From Sisyra terminalis (lineage: Eukaryota > Arthropoda > Insecta > Neuroptera > Sisyridae), in assembly GCA_958496175.1 (NCBI GenBank), contig OY292277.1:49859050-49923049 (forward strand): 64,000 bases of DNA, written 5' to 3'. The notes below the pieces were generated by a model. That model made no database searches, was not told the DNA's origin, and worked only from the letters and a program-made list of their open reading frames with translations. This document shows positions 21,567 to 34,439 of this stretch, one piece after another (position 1 is the stretch's first letter; each line of letters starts with the position of its first letter). The translations under genes and the position numbers were made by a program.

Positions 21567-23426
21567 TTATGGATCAGTCCAAATAAAATGGTCCAAAAAT
21601 AAATTAAATGGTTGCTCGACCATTTAAAAAAAAAAAAATTGTGTGCTATCACCCCAACATTTTGGTAGTTCAAATTCATCATTATTTTAATTTTATTGTT
21701 TTTAGTTTTTCGGTGGTGGCCATATTAATTGTACTAGGCGCAGAAATTTTCGCAATTTTAAGGGTTTGCGGAAACTTGATTATCTCAGACCCTATTTGTC
21801 CTATCAAAATGAAACTAAAAGCAGTGGGTTCATGAAAATATAAGCTATAAGGTTATAACAAGATGTTTTCACCTAAATGTAATTTTAAGGGGTGGAATTT
21901 CAGCCTAAAATTTTAGCTCTCGTTTGTAAAAACTCCAAATTTCACGGAAAGATTGTGAAGGATGGGAAAGAGTCTACACGTTGAAACTTTTTTTACCAAC
22001 AATTAGGTACTAGTTGTATTCAAAAACATAAATTAAAGTCTGAGACTTTAAGCCTTTTTAAAATAAAAAATATCAAAATTTGGAAATTTGGAAATTTTCA
22101 AAATTTGCAATTTTCTGAGCTCAATATCTCTGGTGGGGGACCAGATAAAATCTGAAATATAATCTCATTATAGTACTGTATGATAGTATTATGCATCTAA
22201 AATTTGAAGTTTGAGATTTGACTAGGAGCAGAGGTATTGTAAGCACAAAATGTCAAAATAATGCATACTTCAGTAGAGAATATAATGTATTTAACCATCT
22301 GATATGTGACATATACTTGGCAAAAAGGGCATTTTACACAAAACAACATATACTTTGGGCTAATTGTTATTCATATCTTAAATTTAAAACATATATTTCT
22401 TTCTGAAAGCTAATAATATATGTACGTTCCCATTAAGGCAAAAATTTTATGAAATACAAAAACCATACGTATATTAGGGCTTGGAATTTAAAGCTTTGTA
22501 TATTTGTGAGTAGAAAAATTGAGGACGAATTGAAAATTGAGTTGAAGAGATAAATTTTGATGAAAGTTGAATTAAATATAAATGTAAACATTTAGCTTAC
22601 TAATTGATTGAAAATAATATTCTTTATGCACTTATATTTTTTAATGGAATACATGTATGACTTATTAGAATTTTTTTTCCAAGTGTTATTGTCTCAAAAG
22701 CTTCTCTTAGGTATAAAAAAAATTCCGTCAAAAACACAGCTTGATATCTCAATTCTTCATAAAGCTCAATAAATTTCTATTTTCCCATTTAAATAACATG
22801 TAAAAAATTTTTTTTACGTATTTATCCGGTAAAACTAAGAAAAACTTTTTTTTTTTAATTTGGATCAATTACTCTTGTAGTAAGTTGTAATCTCTTCAAA
22901 AAAGTACTCAAGTATTTTTTTCGTAATTCTAATAGGGAAATAGTTATTGAGATTTAAATACTCTCAATAAAAGAAAATTTATTCAGATGATTTCAGAATT
23001 TATAAATTCTATAATAAATAGTCTAGAGTTTGATAAATTTTGAAATAAATACATGCAATCACCAAAAAAGTTTCCAAAACGTTGAGAATTATTTCAAATC
23101 CATGAAAATTGATTAAATTATCTTGTAGTATTGTCCATTCCTTCAAAAAATTACTTTGAAACTATCTTCTTTCAAATTGGCTCAGTAGCGAATTTTAAAG
23201 CTTAATAACCTTTTACCCGGTAGAATAACGAAAAAACTACCTCAGTACTTTTTTGTAGAGAATTAAATTTCCTACAAGAATAGTTTATGAAAAATTCAAT
23301 AAAAAAACATTTTTTGTAGCTTTACCAAATAAAAACGTAAGAAATTTTTTTACGTGTTATTTAAATGGGAAAATAGACATTCATTGAGCTTCGTGGAGAA
23401 TCAAGATATCAACCTGCGCTTTGGAT
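21567..23426. mobile_element. Truncated sister of the 14067-16424 element
   Basis: Starts near GGATCAGTCCAAAT at 21572, has the same GGTTGCTCGACCATTT, AGTTTTTCGGTGGTGGCC-like, AGCAGTGGGTTCATGAAAAT and AGATATCAACCTGCGCTTTGG blocks in order, and stops at 23426, where copy 1 continues with its right terminus. There is no 3' end and no TSD. The copies differ by scattered substitutions and small indels, so the insertions are old. Confidence 0.88.
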
Positions 23427-23573
23427 TTCAGATTTTTATCAGAATTACAACCTTTATAATATTAATTTTATGTATTTGTATATTGGTTGTTAAAATTAAC
23501 CCATCAGTTATATTTTCATAGCTCTTGGAGCGGACAGTAAATAATTGAATTATTTTTGTGTGTTTTTCAATTC

Positions 23574-23600
23574 CTGAAGAAGTCTCGAAAGAGACGAAAT
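23574..23600 (+). ncRNA. Hammerhead-like core, GTCTC/GAGAC stem
   Basis: CTGAAGA at 23574, one A, a perfect 5-bp hairpin GTCTC-GAAA-GAGAC, then GAAAT. This follows the hammerhead ribozyme layout CUGANGA, stem II, GAA-A, except for one extra A before stem II. Stems I and III and a cleavage site could not be confirmed. The setting (23430-23660) may be a Penelope-like or other repeat tail. Confidence 0.4.
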
Positions 23601-23660
23601 GATGTACAATGGTAGTAAAGAATTGTTAAAATATTAACAGTCTTATTAGTCCAAATACCT

Positions 23661-24699
23661 ATGAACATCAACTACTTAATATTTAATGGTTTATGAAATC
23701 ATTCAATATTATTCACATCGTTTTTCTTTGGCTATGTAATTGCACATGCGAAAAATATTACCTCTCTCAATTATAATATGAAATCAAAGAAAAATTTTCC
23801 ACTTGAAATGGAATCTTTGTGCAGATTGTTATAAGAACATAATGCATCCGTTTAAATACAAATGCTTTGCGATGTGCATACGTTAGCTCTTATTGAAAGT
23901 AGAAAAATATTAGAATCATTTTGTTATGAAATTATTTAATATGAAGCAAATAGAAATACGTACGAGTGCTTCAGATGTTCAAGTAAAATTTAATTATCAA
24001 ACGTATCCCACTGTAGATTGCAGCGCAGAAACCGAGGATGCAATGGACGACTCAACATTTATAACATGTTTTTTCGTTTAGATTTATTTCTTGTGCAGTG
24101 TAAATAAGTGATTATAGTGTGATTCAATTTTATAATTTCCAGTAACTTGTACTTGTACACAAGTAAATTGTTAAAGTGTATATAAAATACGAAACTTGAG
24201 CACTACTGCAATGCAATTTATATATCTTCTCCACTGTTATATTTCTTTTTTTGTTGTTGTTGTGCTAGTTCGTTATTTTTTTGATGAAAGTCTGCAATTA
24301 ATTTAAATAGATCTAGTAATTCGCTACTTTAATGAATAATAAGAAATTAGTATAAGCAATCCTCGTGTTTATTTGCATGTATGCACTCCACTCAAAATCC
24401 TCAAAATATAAATGCTAAGTATATACACATATACGGGATACATTTCATTGCATTCCTTCACTCGAATGTAATTCAAATGTACACAAATGTCAGTGCAATT
24501 TTGTGTAATATGTAGTGCAAATGTCTGTCTTTTGCAATGAGAATTTAAGGTTTTCGGGATAATCGAATAGATATACTTTATGCACAACACAATTGCAACT
24601 ACATCAAATTTATTCTCAACCTTTTTTGACTTCTCTTGATCAAATCATTGAGTTGTGTTTTCAATTGAAATTTAAATTACATCTATACGGATATATAAA
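23661..24699. other. Intron, no gene seen
   Basis: Low-complexity and AT-rich stretches, with no recognised transposon or exon on either strand. Confidence 0.4.
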
Positions 24700-25018
24700 A
24701 TGCTTACGTCTGTCTGTATATTTCGATTTTGAACCCAGTTTTAGGGTAAATATTTGTTTCAAGAGGCCCTTATTCCAAATTTAACATTTTTAGAATTTTT
24801 GTCTGTCTGTCTGTCTGTGTGTCCCGATTTAACTAAAGAACGGAACAACCGAATTTAATGAAATTTGGTATTAAGATACAACACAATTTCCCTCTCATAT
24901 TAGGTTACTTATCATTCCTTAAAAATAATAAGGGAAGGTATTCCCAAGGGATGAAAACAAAAATTTTTTACTTTAGACAAGCGAGTTATATATTATTGGA
25001 AAGTTAATTAAAAGTTAG

Positions 25019-25021
<3 letters not shown>

Positions 25022-25066
<45 letters not shown>
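25022..25066. repeat. (TA)n microsatellite
   Basis: About 22 TA dinucleotides. Confidence 0.95.
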
Positions 25067-25067
<1 letters not shown>

Positions 25068-25069
25068 CT

Positions 25070-25290
25070 TTGTCACAATGGGCACTTTTGTAGAGCGTTT
25101 AATTCTGAGAATAAACCATCTTCAGTAAAAGCGATCGCATGAAATGCCGCTGAGATTTAGAAATTTAAAAATAAAAAATCAGAGTTTCCTTGTATTTTCA
25201 ATGGGAAATCTTTACACGTCTTGGTCGAGGACTTAAAATTAATATTAAGGGCTCAAACTTTCAGAGAATTTTTTTTTGTGGTATTTCCAA
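25070..25290. repeat. Palindrome-family arm fragment
   Basis: CTTTTGTAGAGCGTTTAATT near 25086, then CAATGGGAAA near 25200, TTAAAATTAATATTAAGGGC near 25233 and CTCAAACTTTCAGAG: the right-arm block order of the TAG-ended palindromes. Both termini are lost. Confidence 0.7.
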
Positions 25291-25471
25291 CAAAATTTCA
25301 CGATGGGACAAAAAAAAAGTAAAAAAAAAATCATCCTAATTCTTCTCACATTAGACTACTTATCATCCCTTAGAAATAATAAGGAAAGGTATTCCCTAGG
25401 GATGAAAGCAAAAAAAAATACTTTAGACAGGCGAGTTATATATCATTGGAAAGGTAATTAAAAGTTAGAAA

Positions 25472-25474
<3 letters not shown>

Positions 25475-25528
<54 letters not shown>
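25475..25528. repeat. (TA)n microsatellite
   Basis: About 27 TA dinucleotides, flanked by the same AAAGTTAGAAAAT that precedes the first TA run. It therefore belongs to the duplicated module. Confidence 0.95.
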
Positions 25529-25531
<3 letters not shown>

Positions 25532-25954
25532 CTTATGTCTGTCTGTACACTTCGATTTTGAACCCAATTTTAGGGTAAATATTTGTTTCAAGAGGACCTT
25601 ATTCCAAATTTAAAATTTTCAAAATATTTGTCTGTTTAGATTTAACTAAAAAACGGAACAACCGAATTTAATGAAATTTGGTATTAAGATACAACACAAT
25701 TTTCTTCTCACATTAGGCTACTTATCATCCCTTAAAAATAACAAGGGAAGGTATTCTCTAGGGATGAAAACAAAAAAAAAATACTTTAAACTAGCGAGTT
25801 ATATATCATTGGAAAGGTAATTAAAAGTTAAAAAATAATTTGTAAAAATATTTTTAGTTGAACTTATCAAAAGCACAGTAAATTCAATTTAAAGTCTAAA
25901 AAATTGCCTCTTTGATATATAAACGTTTATATATATAAAATACATAGTTGATTT

Positions 25955-26120
25955 TTATAACGTAATGGCTTACGTATCTGACATTGTGATCCTCCTAATT
26001 ATAAAGACGTGGGTTCGAATCTCAGTAAACTTTTTTTTCCAAAATTGTTGTTAATAGACCCTTACAGTTGCTCAATAAGGAAATATAAATGAAAAAAGGA
26101 ATAATAATAATAGTAATAAA
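25955..26120 (+). mobile_element. tRNA-derived SINE (different family)
   Basis: A TAATGGCTTACGTATC A-box-like segment at about 25965 is followed by B box GGTTCGAATCTC at 26012, 47 bp downstream. The body has AATAGACCCTTACAGTTGC and TCAATAAGGAAATATAAATG, and the tail is AATAATAATAATAG. The acceptor and anticodon stems do not fold into a proper tRNA, so it is not a tRNA gene. Confidence 0.7.
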
Positions 26121-27056
26121 ACTTAAAATAAATACGTTTTTAAAACCGTGCGAACTTAAAATCCTGTATTTATATACCTCCTCTGACTGATGAAATTTTA
26201 ATATTTAATGTATTTCTTTTAAGAAGTAGACATCTGATAAGATTTTTTTTTTTAAAAATTCCTACCCTAAAAAAGTAAAAGAAGGTGACCAAATTTGTAT
26301 GAGAAAATGTAGAGTTAATAAACAATCGAAATTTTGAATTTAATAAGTGTAATTAATAAATAAACAAGTAATTATCAATAAGTTTATGTTTTTGTTATAT
26401 AATTTTAATAACAGCATTTTAAATAACGTCATTTCGCTTAATTAGTGTGAAAGTTTATGTTGTAGGTACTTATACCAAATACCAAAGAGGCGGTTTTTAA
26501 TTTTTTTTTGTTTTTCAAAAATCAAACTTTTAAAAATCTTTTTCTTATGAACTAATGATTGTGATCTGGAGCAATTATATATTCTGCCGAAAAACATTAA
26601 GGGAGCAATGTTTTGTCATATATTTCATTATCACTTAAAATATAAAATCTTTCATACTAACTTTTCTTCGATATTTAGAACAATTTGAAAACCAATTAAT
26701 GTTATTGAAAATAAATAAAATATTCGAATTTAATTCCACGCTTTCTATTTATTTCCAACAATTTTGTATGTACAACATCCAAATGATAGTATAATAATAA
26801 TAATAATGATAGTAATGATTCGATCGATACATTCGAAACGTTTGTATAACAAAAATAGAATTATATTACCAAATTAAAAAAAAAAAAACGAGAACCAAAT
26901 TCCATAAGTTCATTTTTTTTAATGAGGCAAATTAAATTTGGGAATTATTTTACATAGTTGACTGACAATGGAATATATTCTATGGATTTAAATTTCAATT
27001 GGTCGGTTGTGGTCGCTGAAAAATATAAGCTGACCAAAGTATTAATGTAAGCTTCA
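26121..27056. other. Intron, no gene seen
   Basis: AT-rich, with an ATAATAATAATAATG stretch near 26792. No repeat copy was recognised. Confidence 0.4.
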
Positions 27057-28640
27057 CAAATTTAATTCATTTTTTGACTGCTTAATCCCAAAGTAATTAG
27101 ATTTTATTAATAAAATATATAACAATGATTATACAATTTGGGAAGTGTTTATTGTGCAATTATGTGGAAACGGTTGAGTGGATTTTATGGTCCACTTGAA
27201 TGAACTTTAATTCAAATAATATATTTCATCATTTTTAGGATTAATTGAGAATCGTTGGATGGACGTGGATAGCCGGAATACGGACGTAAAATAACTAAGT
27301 TATAACTGGTGCAAAGCAATTCTGCCAAGGAAAATTGAATTGAAAACTATTGAACCCATACAAGAGAAGATGGTGAGATATGATTAGGTTTTTGGAGCCA
27401 AAGTTTACATTAATTTAGTCCTCCAGTTTCTCCAGCCAAAAGAAATTGTCTTTGATATTCTATTTACTTGTTTCAGATTCAGAATTTTTTCAATTTTTTA
27501 GGACCATTAGGGCTAAAACTGGAAATATCCATAATTTGTGTACTGAAATTTATTTCTAGAAATTCAATAGAAATAGAAATGATTTAACGCCTTGATCATC
27601 TTTGAAGGATATAGCCTATAAGAATTCAAAAGAAAAGTGTAATATAAAGATGGACAATCCAGTAGTGGGAATTTAATTTAACCAATAACAAAAGTAATGT
27701 TTGGATTGAAAAATGAGAATTGAAATTTCGAAATCCGATGGGCATAAATCACATTGTATATGATATATTGTTAACATAAATTCCCAGACCGATATTTGCG
27801 GAAGAAGAATATAGAAAATTAAAGATAAGTGGAACCACTAATTTAGAATTACTGAAAAGAAGCTATGAAAAACTTTATTGCAATAGTGATGCCAATAACT
27901 GAATTCCAAAGAAAGTACAAAAAAATATTATTCGTGCATTATAGCACTGTTTTGGCTAGGACCTTTGCTTATTATCGAAATTATTAAATTATTTGAGGTA
28001 TTTCGTTATTATTGAGTATTACTTGTCCTTGGGTTTACCTGGCTTTAGAATAAATACAATTTGTGCAACCTTCCATTGAGCTAGGAAAAGTATTTGAGTT
28101 TTAGAAAAGCGTTTTATATAATTGTCAGATATATTAGGTAAACTGAAAAATAATGTCATTTTCAAACAAGTCATATATTCAAAATAAGATTTTTTCCGCT
28201 GACTTTGAATAGTTATACTGTGTATACAATATATAGAATATATTGCGGTCCAATTTATGTAGTATAATTTAATATAATAATATATAAAAATCATACCATA
28301 AACATAAATTTAACAACAGAAGTTCAAACAATAATATTTGTGACGTATTGCCCAGATACGTATTTCGATTGCCAAGCAATCTTCTTCAGTGGTCATCATT
28401 CAGTGATCACTCTGTAACTGTTTAAGCATCATGAATCATCACAAAACAGTTGTGATGATTGATCCAACATGATGATTGATGACAGAGTAATCCAAGCTAC
28501 TTGATGACCACTGAAGAAGATTGCTTGGCAATCGAAATACGTATCTGGGTAATACGTCACGAATATTTTTGTTTGAACTTCTGTTCAAGTTTATGATTAT
28601 GGTATGATTTTTATATATTATTATATTACATTATACTACA
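27057..28640. repeat. Dispersed 1.6-kb block, copy 2 (with fold-back)
   Basis: Direct-orientation copy of 17386-18945. It holds the better-preserved minus-strand LINE RT fragment (28019-28150) and ends in a fold-back with intact hammerhead-like cores on both arms (28363-28389 minus, 28511-28537 plus). Confidence 0.85.
28019..28150 (-). pseudogene. Jockey-like LINE RT fragment
   Basis: The minus-strand frame reads NISDNYIKRFSKTQILFLAQ, WKVAQIVFILKPGKPKDK. This is the conserved segment ahead of RT motif 2 in jockey-type LINEs. It is the same family as the plus-strand piece at 10440-10620. Confidence 0.8.
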
Positions 28641-29780
28641 TAAATTGGATCGCAATATATTCTATATATTGTATACACACTAATAAATGCAATTTTCGCC
28701 TGAATTACAAGTTCCTTCGATTTCTTGAAAGTGGAAAGAATTCATTAATGCTGGGATAGTTAAGATGGACAACTGGCAGCAGATTAAACGATTTCTTTTA
28801 GGAAATTCATCAGTTGTTCCTGGATATTCCAAAAACATCGAAAAATTATTATTAATTTATTCATAAGCTAATTAGTATTTAAATTGGAAAGATATAAGTA
28901 AAAAATCATAAAATTCGTTGATTAAATTTAGTCCTCCAATTTCTCCAGTCCGGGAATAGAAAACGACAGCTACTGAAAAAAGGAAATTGCCAAAAAACAG
29001 ACCACTATCGAACCTAATAAATGCATAATCAAAATAAGATTTTTTTCGCTGACTTTGAACAGTTATACTGTGGAAGTATACAATGTATAGAATATATTGC
29101 GATCCAATTTATGTAGTATAATTTAATATAATACTATAGAAAAATCATACCATAATCATAAATTTGAACAGAAGTTCAAACAAACATATTCGTGACGTAT
29201 TGCCCAGATACGTGTTTTGATTGCCAAGCAATCTTCTTCAGTGGTCATCAAGTAGTTTGGATCACTCCGTAACTGTTTTGAAAACAGTTGTGATGATTAA
29301 TCCAACATGATGATTGATGATTGATGACAGAGTGATCCAAGCTACTTGATGACCACTGAAGAAGATTGCTTGGCAATCAAAATACGTATCTGGGCAATAC
29401 GTCACAAGTATTTTTGTTTGAACTTCTGTTCAAATTTATGTTTATGATATGATTTTTATATGTTATTATATTAAATTATACTACATAAATTGGACCGCAA
29501 TATATTCTATATATTGTTTACACACTAATAAATGCAATTTTCGCCTGAATTACAAGTTTCTTCGATTTCTTGAAAGTGGAAAGAAGAGTTCATTAATGCT
29601 GGGTTAGTCAAGATGGACAATTGGAAACAAAATAAAGGATTTCTTTTAAAAGAGTCGTCAGTAGTTTCTCGATATTCAAAAAAAACATCGAAAAATTATT
29701 ATTAATTTATTCATAAGCTAATTAGTATTTAAATTGGAAAGATATAGGTAAAAAATTACGAAATTTCTTGATTAAAGACT
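28197..29780. repeat. Two-unit 0.84-kb tandem duplication with fold-backs
   Basis: GCTGACTTTGAATAGTTATA at 28198 recurs as GCTGACTTTGAACAGTTATA near 29050. Both units carry the fold-back, then GCAATTTTCGCCTGAATTAC (28690 and 29535), AGATGGACAA and CATCGAAAAATTATTATTAA. In unit 2 the hammerhead-like GAAA is mutated to CAAA. Confidence 0.85.
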
Positions 29781-30622
29781 GTAAATTACTTTTGCAGTAC
29801 TTTACAACATGTACTTTAAAAATTGTCGCCAAAAACATTTATTTTTCTTTCTTGTAACGATAAAAACCATTAACTTATATTTGAAGTCAAATTTCATCAC
29901 ACAAAAAGAAAAAATATATTGCATACTTCAGTTACTTTTACAAATAAAACAATAAGTTTGAACTTGACTAGATGGCATCAAATTAATTTAAACTTTCAAA
30001 GATTTTCCAAAAAAAAAACGACCAAAAAATAAATGTTTGCCTCACAAAATTCTTATTATAAGTAGTTGAACTATAAAAAATACAATCTGCTTTAACGATT
30101 GCCAAGATACATGGAATTAGTGTCATAAAACTTTTCGGATTACTCAACTGGCAAAACTTGTGATACTCGAATAAGATACATATCCCCAATAAGAGGAGAT
30201 ATTTAATTTCAACGTTGGATAATAAAATTTAATTTGGCAAATAGAAGAATAAAAATTTAGTAAAGTAACTAGTTTTAGTTTAAAATTTATGAATATTTCA
30301 AAGGATTAACGATATAAACACAAAAAAATATAATTTTATTGCCAATAATCGTGGATTTGATTACTAGAAATCCAAAAAATTGATTTTTTACAATATTTTT
30401 AATCTTCTCCTTATTTTTATTTGTCTTTCTTACATATTTTTTCAATTGGTTTATCCGATCTGATAACTTATTTTTTTCCAATTTTCAAAAGCTCATATTT
30501 TGTATTTGAATCTTATAATGCTTTAAGCTTAAATTGGTTAGGCTAAGCAAGAGTAATAAAACTAAATTATTTTTGAGTTCAAATTTTTATACTTGAATTT
30601 CCTCTAATGAATTATTGCTATC
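29781..30622. other. Intron, no gene seen
   Basis: AT-rich DNA without a recognised element. Confidence 0.4.
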
Positions 30623-30626
30623 TTAA

Positions 30627-31654
30627 GGGGGTATTCTAGTCTAGAGGCCCGAATTTCGAGCGTTTTTTGATAATTTATAAAAAAGAAGCGTTTGATATTT
30701 TTACTGTCCATTTTTTTATCATTTGTTTATTGATGCTCGAAGAATATACAAAATAAATTTCAAAAAAAAAAAAAAAAAATTCGTGGAGTTATGCATCCTA
30801 GAAGTAGAGGGAGAAAAAAAAAAGGTCGTGTCTTGGTTGTCATGATTTCAACCCCTGTAGTCATCTGAAAAATAAAAGAAGTGTGAATTCTTAATCTGTA
30901 TAAATGTAGCTATCTTCCGAATCAGCGAATCCAAAAACCAAAAATTTCCGCTATAAAATGGCGGCTACTCAATAACTAGGTCGATTTTTTCACTGATTTT
31001 TTGACTTTATCAAATTTTTTAAAAATACTAGGAATCAGAAATTTTTATTTTTTGCTAGTTCCAAAGATAAACAGATATTTAGGGAATATTAATGCCAAAT
31101 TTCAAGTGAATCGGCTGGTTAGAACTTGAGATATCTGGACAACCCTGTCGAAAAAAGTAATTTCGAGAAAAACGAGTTTAAAGTTCCAGTCGTACGCTTA
31201 ACCGGTCTGCTTGCCACGTCACTAAAACGGCTATAACTACAAAAAAAATTGGAATTTGAAAAAATCCTATTAGGGAGACATTTTTGAATATCTAAACCAG
31301 TGATTCCCAAAGTGGTCTATATCGACCCCTAGGGGTCTACGTCAGCGAAAAAAAATTTGGGGGTCCTGGACCTCAACACATACACTGATAATACCTATTT
31401 ACTTACATCATACTATCTTATAATATCAAGACATAAACATTATTTATGGAAGTACCTATGAAGTTATAAAAGTACCAATGTTTTTACTTTAAGGTTTTAA
31501 TACTAAGCTTCACTGCAATTAGAAATTTACTACCCAACACGGAAAAACATGGCAAGGGGTCTACGACACAAAAAAGTTTGGGGAACTCTGATCTAAACTA
31601 TCGAATAATGAAAAAAAAAACGATTTTTTCGAATTTCTAGACTAGAATACCCCC
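30627..31654. mobile_element. TTAA-flanked element carrying a nested hAT MITE
   Basis: Begins GGGGGTATTCTAGTCTAGA and ends TCTAGACTAGAATACCCCC, with TTAA on both sides (30623-30626, 31655-31658), the target of piggyBac and Kolobok elements. There is no transposase. The core includes TCAAGTGAATCGGCTGG. Without the nested insertion at 31298-31590 (and its 8-bp TSD) it is 727 bp. A relic of the same end, CTCTAGACTAGAATATTCCC, is at 40773. Confidence 0.9.
31298..31590. mobile_element. 293-bp hAT MITE with 8-bp TSD
   Basis: Starts CAGTGATTCCCAAAGTGGTC and ends AGTTTGGGGAACTCTG (inverse CAGAGTTCCCCAAACT). TSD ATCTAAAC at 31290-31297 and 31591-31598. The CAGNG...CCCAAA ends are classic hAT. Both halves contain GGGGTCTACG near the termini. 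Confidence 0.95.
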
Positions 31655-31658
31655 TTAA

Positions 31659-32802
31659 TTAAAACATAAACAAGGCTTCGCTACTTTTAGTTGGAATAAT
31701 ATGTAATAGAAAAACCGTCAAAGACTAAAAAATTAAAAATTAACATTGTACATCTATAAAATGGATAAGAGAAGATATTACTTAGCACAGAAAGAAAAAA
31801 AATTGCCATTGAAGAGTTACTCCTTTATTTTAACTAATTAATTTCATTTCATAAAATTCTTTTCTAGAATTAATTTTTTAAAACGTTTTCAATTATTAAG
31901 GTTAATTAGATAAGTGATCTTGGCGCTTTTTTTACAATAAAACTCTTCTTTTATCTTCCTATTAATTTTTTAAAATTGTTCTCTTAAGTGGTTCGTATAA
32001 GAACCGTCTTCGTCTACTGATTTGTAGGTCGCAATAAAAGCAAGGCGTTAATTTCTAGCTGGAACAGTGATCTTCATTGATTCTTCATGAATCATTGAAA
32101 ATATTTCGCAATGTTAAATGTCAAAATTTGTGTTTGCTAAGTGCAAATGCAGTTCAATAGCCTTTGCATTGAGCCTACGCCTTAAAAAAGAACGGTTTTA
32201 CGAAGTTATAGTGAAAAATAAATTTTGAAATTTATATAAATCCATAGAAAATATATAAGACGTAAAATGTATGATTCATTTTTAATGTTTTTTCTTGCAT
32301 TGGTTTCGATAGTAAAAGGAAATATTTTATAAAAAAATGGTATTTGATTCAAGCTGAATCATTTAAGAACTAGAACACCGATTTGGTAATTTTTTATTAA
32401 TTCTTTATTAATATTTTGACAAATTATTTTCTTTGATTTTACTGTATCTTTAGTTTTGATGTTAACGTTAAATATTAGTAATGAAAATTTAAATAGACAA
32501 ATAATGAAAGTTAAAATGATTTTTTGGAAATTATTTAGAAGCAAAAAACGTCCTCCTCTGTGAAGGTTTATAATTATTTTTTTTTTGAATTTCCAACTCT
32601 TACAGGATAAAATTGAGAGTTGAAATTTAATTTTCAAATGGCTACATTATGAATCATTTTTGAGCTATTACTAAAGGATTTTCTTGATAATTTAAAAATG
32701 CTTTTTAGTAATGATTTACCAAATTTCCATTAAATCCAATAACAAAATAAATTGTTCACTTCAAAAACGAATTATTACATAACTTCTTTAAATGCATGCA
32801 TA
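31659..32802. other. Intron, no gene seen
   Basis: AT-rich, including ATTGATTCTTCATGAATCAT near 32075, a short imperfect palindrome. No coding frame was recognised. Confidence 0.4.
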
Positions 32803-33250
32803 TAAGACTGATTTAAAAAAAAAATGATTAATTTTTTTTTGTTGTTGTTAATTATATCGAAAATATTGTTGGAAATGACAAAAAAACAATCCTGTGAAAG
32901 TTTAGACTCTTAATATTAATATTAAGAGTTGCCGCATCGCAAATTTCGATTTTCCATTTAAATAACATGGGAACAATATTCTCTTGCACTTTGGAATTTT
33001 ATAGCTCACGTTGTTGACAATATTTCGGAATGACCAAAGTATATTCTTGTAGAAAATTGAACGATCTACAAAAAAGGTCTCAAACAAGTTTTTGATATAT
33101 TTATTCCTTCAAAAGTTAATCGAGGTCAAAGTTGACCTAAAGAGAAATTTTAATATACCATATTTTCAATTTTTTGTCGCAACCATCAATTTTATGAGAA
33201 AATTTTATAGGACATTTTTGTAGAGCACTTTTTTCCTATAGCTCAATAAG
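32803..33250 (+). repeat. TAGACTG-family palindrome arm, second copy
   Basis: TAAGACTGATTT at 32804, then the same ordered blocks as 15-353 (AATATTAATATTAAG, TTTAAATAACATGGGAACAA, TCTACAAAAAAGGTCTCA). It continues farther, through CGCAACCATCAATTTTATGA to GTAGAGCACTTTTTTCC at about 33215. The mirror arm is lost. Confidence 0.85.
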
Positions 33251-34182
33251 CTTCTATAAGCTCATTTTTACAGAGTTCAACTTTGAATGAAAATTTAAAA
33301 AACTATGGATTATAGTAGCGAAAAGTTCTTAATTTTAAAGGTTTTTACAATAAGGGTTTGCAATCTATTCAATATAGGGCAGAACAACATAATTTTTACT
33401 ACCTTATCTTATCATATTACAGGAATGGTTTCATAAATGGAGAATCACAATCAATGAAAGAAGTTCATCCACGTGACCTTTACTACCAGGATAGGGCTAT
33501 ATTTCCGAGTTTACATAAATAACCAACAAGTTACCCAAAAGGATAAAATCAGGTACAACGGGGATTACGGGATGCTTAGGGTAAGAATTTCTTCGAAATT
33601 GTTGGAAAACTTTGCTCGGGAAAGTATTTTGAAGTTATTGGGACATTTTTTGGTTAAAAATAACTTTTAGAAAAAGAAATTTATGTACATAGTCTTGCAC
33701 ATTAGCTTAAAAACTTAATATTTCATATGCATCTGTTGCTTAATTATTCCAATTAGTCAAAGTATATCTTTGCTTTTGATAACAAACTTAAAATTGTAAC
33801 AATATCAATAATAAAGAAAATAGTTCATAATTATCGGTTGAATATAACAAACTTATAGTTCTTTTAGGCAATACTGATATGATTTGGTGAATTTTTCTTT
33901 TCTTTGTATTTTTCGTGAGCATTTGCAGGAAAACATAATTTTCACTACAATATTTAATTATCTTGCAAAAATGGAGGATCACAATTAATGAAAAAAGTCC
34001 ATCCACGTGACCTTTACTACCAGAAGAGGGCTGTTTCCCGAGTTTACATAAATAACCAACAAGTTCCCCAAAAGGATGAAATCAGGTACAGCGGGGATTA
34101 CGGGATTCTTAAAGTAGAAATTTCTTCGAAATTGTTGAGAAACTTTGGTCGGGAAAGTATATTGAAGTTATTGGGACATTGT

Positions 34183-34390
34183 CAAAGGTGAATTCAGGAT
34201 ATTTTTCTGGGGGGGGGCACAATATCATCATTCATTTGCAAGTGCGTAAAAGGGATCAAAATTTGCAATTCCAGCCAGAAATAGACAAGAGTTTCATTAT
34301 TGTCCTTTCTGTTATTTTATTCATATATTTTAACAACTCTAATAATTTTTTTTCGTGGGGGGGAAACGTGCCCCCCCAAATCCGCCTTTG
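34183..34390. mobile_element. 208-bp MITE with 8-bp TSD
   Basis: Starts CAAAGGTGAATTC and ends AATCCGCCTTTG (inverse CAAAGGCGGATT). TSD GACATTGT at 34175-34182 and 34391-34398. The ends carry long G and C runs (GGGGGGGGGCAC and TGCCCCCCCA) that pair with each other. The intact target is seen in unit 1 at about 33640. Confidence 0.93.
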
Positions 34391-34439
34391 GACATTGTTG
34401 GGTTAAAAAAAACTTTTAGAAAATTAAAAGTATGTACCT

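Larger units (their letters stand above)
24700..25860 (+). repeat. Repeated block with GTCTG runs, Helitron-associated type
   Basis: A module (TTCGATTTTGAACCCA, TTTAGGGTAAATATTTGTTT, GTCTGTCTGTCTGTC, ACGGAACAACCGAATTTAAT, GAAATTTGGTATTAAGATAC) occurs at 24715-25020 and again at 25545-25850. A partial copy lies at 25335-25470. Sequence of this style is commonly part of insect Helitrons, but no terminus is present here. The copies are separated by TA microsatellites. Confidence 0.7.

Noticed and set aside
25955..26035. Possible tRNA gene (A and B boxes)
   Set aside because: No acceptor or anticodon stem of proper length forms, and it is followed by a SINE-type body and an AAT-repeat tail.
101..33087. 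Matching 61-codon minus-strand ORFs at 101-286 and 32902-33087
   Set aside because: They are mirrored parts of the TAGACTG palindrome arm; the homologous arms of the full element at 34440-35470 do not keep the frame.
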